Positions 61,235-64,000 of a stretch of 64,000 nt of DNA are shown here, piece after piece; the stretch's first letter is position 1, and each line of letters opens with the position of its first letter. This DNA comes from Kribbibacterium absianum (lineage in GTDB: Bacteria > Actinomycetota > Coriobacteriia > Coriobacteriales > Atopobiaceae), in the NCBI RefSeq assembly GCF_030067705.1, contig NZ_JASJEX010000001.1, positions 186,001 through 250,000 of the forward strand, written 5' to 3'. Made by a program: the position numbers and the translations under genes. The notes beneath the pieces are model-generated. The model was not told where the DNA came from, made no database searches, and saw only the letters and a list, made by a program, of their open reading frames with translations.

Positions 61235-62359
61235 ATGTCCCACACCCAGAAGCAACCCGCCCTGTCGCGCCGCTCGTTCCTTCTCGGGGGCGCGGCCGTC
61301 GTGGCGGGCGGCATGCTCGCCGGCTGCGGCTCCAACAAGACCGAGGGCTCGGGCACGGACACCTCCGGCGACGGCAACGCCGAGGTGGACAAGGGCATCT
61401 TCGAGGGGCTCGACACGTCGAAGACCCTGAACATCGTCACCACCAACGAGAGCTACACGGCGCTCTTCGACAAGTTCACCGAGGCCAGCGGCATGAAGTA
61501 CGAGATCCTGTCGATGAGCTCGGGCGAGGTGCTGTCGAAGATCAAGGCCGAGGGCGGCGCGCCGAGCGCCGACCTGTGGTTCGGCGGCGGCATCGACTCC
61601 TTCATGAGCGCGGCGGACGCCGGCTACCTGGAGCCGGTGGACTTCGAGGACGCCGACAAGTTCGCCACCGGCTTCAAGAGCGACGACAACCTGTGGTTCT
61701 CGAAGGGCGTCACCGTGGTGGGCTTCATCGTGAACGAGGACGTGCTCAAGGACGCCGGCGCGACCGCGCCGAAGGCCTGGACGGACCTGCCCGACAGCCA
61801 GTACGCGGACGAGATCGTCATGAGCTCGCCCGCCGTCTCGGGCACCAACTACGCGGCCGTGGCCGGCATCCTGCAGGACATGGGCGAGGACGCGGGCTGG
61901 AAGCTCCTCGAGGGCATCAACGCCAACGTGCCCTTCTACACCAAGCGCGGCAGCGACCCGTCCACACGGGTGAGCCAGGGCGAGTTCGGCGTCGGCATCA
62001 CCTACATCGACCAGACGCTCGACGACCTGCTCAACGACTCCGTGAAGATCGTCCACCCGTCGGACAAGATGCCCTACATCCCCGACGGCGTCGCCGCCTT
62101 CAAGGGCGCGGACAACACTGCCGGCGCCGCGGCATTCATCAAGTGGCTGTTCTCCAACGACGACATGCTGGTGGAGCTGGCCAAGCTGGACAAGAAGAAC
62201 ACCATCAAGCTCTGCATCCCGAGCTTGGAGGGCGTGGAGCTGGACTACACCGACGAGGACCTGATGTCCGAGGACATCTCCGAGTTCGGGGCCATGCGCG
62301 AGGACGTGCTGGCCAAGTGGGACCAGGTCACGGGCGGCAAGGAGATCAAGGAGTCCTAG
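61235..62359 (+). CDS. ABC transporter substrate-binding lipoprotein (iron-type)
   Basis: The 374-residue protein has a Tat-like SRRSFLLGGAA signal and lipobox LAGC (Cys31). The mature part (LNIVTTNESYTALFDKFTEASGMKYEILSMSSGEVLSKIKAEGGAPSADLWFGGGIDSFMSA) is of the FbpA/AfuA class that binds ferric iron or small anions. It completes the importer with the two genes before it. AAGGAGAGG lies upstream, and a strong terminator follows. Confidence 0.9.
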   Translation: MSHTQKQPALSRRSFLLGGAAVVAGGMLAGCGSNKTEGSGTDTSGDGNAEVDKGIFEGLDTSKTLNIVTTNESYTALFDKFTEASGMKYEILSMSSGEVLSKIKAEGGAPSADLWFGGGIDSFMSAADAGYLEPVDFEDADKFATGFKSDDNLWFSKGVTVVGFIVNEDVLKDAGATAPKAWTDLPDSQYADEIVMSSPAVSGTNYAAVAGILQDMGEDAGWKLLEGINANVPFYTKRGSDPSTRVSQGEFGVGITYIDQTLDDLLNDSVKIVHPSDKMPYIPDGVAAFKGADNTAGAAAFIKWLFSNDDMLVELAKLDKKNTIKLCIPSLEGVELDYTDEDLMSEDISEFGAMREDVLAKWDQVTGGKEIKES

Positions 62360-62374
62360 CCCCGTCGCAGACTT

Positions 62375-62420
62375 GAGGGCCGTCGACCTCGTGCAGGTCA
62401 GCGGCCCTCTTTCTGCTCTT
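62375..62420 (+). terminator. Intrinsic terminator of the iron-type ABC operon
   Basis: GAGGGCCG and CGGCCCTC with inner GACCT/AGGTC form a long stem around CGTGC, followed by TTTCTGCTCTT. Confidence 0.85.
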
Positions 62421-62491
62421 ATATCGCCGACAGGCAATCTGTACAACATAGACTCTGGTAGATGTCGTCAAAAGGATGCAGGTTGCCCAAA

Positions 62492-62619
62492 ACCGCTCAC
62501 CGGTCGAACGACGCCGTTCAACATCGACTGACGCGACTCTGCAAATCAGGGGAGAGGGACCGCGCTCAGCCTGTCCTCCGGCGACCGGGGCGCGGCTCCA
62601 GGTCGTTGCTTTTTGCGCC
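62492..62619 (+). promoter_or_regulatory. Candidate structured leader or operator, copy 2
   Basis: ACCGCTCACCGGTCGAA...CCGTTC (62492-62519) matches copy 1 with one or two gaps and keeps both small hairpins. It is followed by a hairpin GACC...GGTC (about 62583-62604) and GTTGCTTTTTGCGCC (ending 62619). The gap 62360-62714 holds this element and the terminator before it, and no other feature was seen. Confidence 0.45.
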
Positions 62620-62714
62620 GATAGGCCACTGGTTGCCTGATACGCGGCTCGGAGACACTCCGGAGGCAGCGCACGCGGGCAGCGCTCGCAGCGGCCTCCC
62701 TTCAACGATGGGAG

Positions 62715-62927
62715 ATGCGGATGGTGGGAAGCAGGATTCGCGCGTGGGTCGAGGCTCGGGCGCGTCGGGTGCCGGCGTTCCTTTCGGAGGTGGACGCCGC
62801 GTGCGAGCACCTGGCAGCCCCGCACGTGATCGGCCCGGACCCTGTATCTGCCGCAGAGCCCGTCGGGCGCCCGCGCCACCTTGCGTCCCTCATCAACGTC
62901 CCGGAACTTCAAACTGAAGACAGTTAA
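62715..62927 (+). CDS. Putative small basic protein
   Basis: A frame of 70 codons (RIRAWVEARARRVPAFLSEVDAACEHLAAPHVIGPDP...) with a GGGAG site before one of two in-frame ATGs (62715 or 62721). It has an amphipathic basic start and no recognised family. Coding status is uncertain; it lies downstream of the leader-like element. Confidence 0.35.
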   Translation: MRMVGSRIRAWVEARARRVPAFLSEVDAACEHLAAPHVIGPDPVSAAEPVGRPRHLASLINVPELQTEDS

Positions 62928-63100
62928 GAAAATACCGTCCGCCGATTATCAGCGCTCTGTGCGTTGCGTCGAGCAAAAGCAGGGGAGAAGCGTAGCCAAC
63001 CCTCCCGCGCGCAGGAGGGCGTAGGCACAGTTGGTCATGGTCCATGCGCAGGGGTCGCGTCCACGGGCGCGGGCCTGCGCACGAGTGTCTGGAGGTTGCA

Positions 63101-64000
63101 GTGGCACAGAAGAAAATGATCCTGGACCTCGACGTGGGCGTGGACGACACCCTCGCCATCGCGTACGCCTGCGGGAGCCCCGAGGTGGACCTCATCGGCA
63201 TCACGTGCACCTACGGCAACGTGCTCGTGGAGCAGAGCGCCAAGAACGCCCTCGACGTGCTGCACCTGTTCGGCCGCGACGACGTGCCCGTCTTTCTCGG
63301 CGAGCCGCACGCCATCGAGAAGGACGGCTTCGAGGTCATGGAGATCTCGGCCTTCATCCACGGCAAGAACGGCATCGGCGAGGTGGTGCTCGAGGACTCC
63401 GGCCGCGAGCCCGAGGCCACGCCGGCCGTGGACTTCATCATCGACGCCGTGCACACCTATGGCGAGGACCTCGTCTACGTGCCCACCGGCCCCGAGACCA
63501 ATATGGCCGTCGCGCTGCAAAAGGACCCCACCATCGCGGACGAGCTCGGCGCCGAGGTCCTCATGGGCGGCGCCCTCACCGTGCCCGGCAACGTGAGCCC
63601 CTGCTGCGAGGCCAACATCAACCAGGACCCGGACGCCGCGAACCTCGTGTTCCGCTCCGGCATCCCCGCGACGATGGTGGGCCTCGACGTCACGCTCCAG
63701 ACGCTCCTCACCTACGAGGACACCAAGAAGTGGCGCGAGTGCGGCACCGTCGCCGGCGAGAAGCTCGCCGACATCACCGACTACTACATCAAGGCCTACG
63801 AGACCACCGCGCCGTACCTCGGCGGTTGCGGCCTGCACGACCCGCTCGCCGTGGGCGTGGCCATCGACCCGTCGCTCGTCACGATCCTGCCGATCAACCT
63901 GATGGTGGACACGGAGGGGCCGACGCGCGGCCGGACCATCGGCAACCCGGACCTGCTCAACGACCCGTACAAGTCGATGGGCGCCTGTGTCGAGGTCGAC
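63101..64000 (+). CDS. Nucleoside hydrolase (IUNH family), truncated by window edge
   Basis: The first 300 codons of a ribonucleoside hydrolase. The N-terminal DLDVGVDDTLAIAYA is the calcium-binding DxDxxxDD motif, and ITCTYGNV, VPTGPETNMAVAL, VLMGGALTVPGNVSPCCEANINQDPDAA and GGCGLHDPLAVGVAIDP follow the family. It hydrolyses the N-glycosidic bond of nucleosides for salvage. The GTG at 63101 has GGAGG 5 nt upstream. The C terminus lies beyond the window. Placed with purine-type hydroxylases in the same genome, it could supply free bases, but the two are far apart here. Confidence 0.92.
   Translation, partial: MAQKKMILDLDVGVDDTLAIAYACGSPEVDLIGITCTYGNVLVEQSAKNALDVLHLFGRDDVPVFLGEPHAIEKDGFEVMEISAFIHGKNGIGEVVLEDSGREPEATPAVDFIIDAVHTYGEDLVYVPTGPETNMAVALQKDPTIADELGAEVLMGGALTVPGNVSPCCEANINQDPDAANLVFRSGIPATMVGLDVTLQTLLTYEDTKKWRECGTVAGEKLADITDYYIKAYETTAPYLGGCGLHDPLAVGVAIDPSLVTILPINLMVDTEGPTRGRTIGNPDLLNDPYKSMGACVEVD

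Overview
The window is high-GC DNA, apart from one AT-rich insert of about 4.3 kb. Gene content points to an anaerobic gut-type actinobacterium of the class Coriobacteriia (Olsenella/Collinsella/Eggerthella-like). The clues are selenium-dependent molybdenum hydroxylases, a double-cubane reductase, PTS and family-1 glycosidase genes, Tat-type lipoproteins and many palindromic intergenic repeats. The genus is inferred; no rRNA or tRNA is present to fix it.

Positions 1-19,060 are a near-continuous molybdenum/selenium block. It starts with a three-subunit xanthine-dehydrogenase-family enzyme (Mo subunit cut by the window edge, [2Fe-2S], FAD), followed by a fused [2Fe-2S]-Mo hydroxylase and a double-cubane-cluster reductase. 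Next come selenium handling genes (yedF, a cysteine desulfurase, a DUF3343 protein, selD), the selenium-cofactor maturation genes yqeC, yqeB and an XdhC-family protein, molybdate uptake (modABC), and molybdenum cofactor synthesis (moaA, moaC, a MOSC protein, a MoeA-like protein, mogA). SelA and SelB are absent here, which fits selenium serving a labile Mo-Se cofactor.

Positions 19,160-38,440 carry ordinary accessory functions: a RelE-like protein, msrAB, an aldo/keto reductase, a beta-glucoside locus (GH1, PTS EIIBCA, RpiR regulator), an APC permease, an unknown membrane-anchored protein, a MerR-type regulator with a duplicated-domain lipoprotein, an EcsC-like protein, a toxin-antitoxin pair, fetAB, and a MarR-controlled heterodimeric ABC exporter.

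Positions 39,130-43,457 are a foreign AT-rich insert at the 3' end of thpR. It carries an aph(2'')-I type aminoglycoside phosphotransferase and mobilization genes of the Tn4451/TnpYZW type, but no recombinase. A second, divergent thpR 3' end lies immediately to its right.

Positions 43,581-64,000 hold a two-component/ABC (FtsX) operon on the minus strand, a TelA/XpaC pair, aspD, a HAD phosphatase, a glycosyltransferase, an MFS exporter, an iron-type ABC importer preceded by a tiny coupled upstream ORF, and a truncated nucleoside hydrolase.

Two intergenic repeat families run through the host DNA. Family A consists of 29-bp units at 33-bp spacing, arranged as forward units, a central loop and reverse units (seven loci). 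Family B consists of roughly 30-65-bp palindromes containing GGGAC...GTCCC (five loci). Most copies sit between genes of one direction, but one family A copy lies between divergent genes, so they are not simply terminators.
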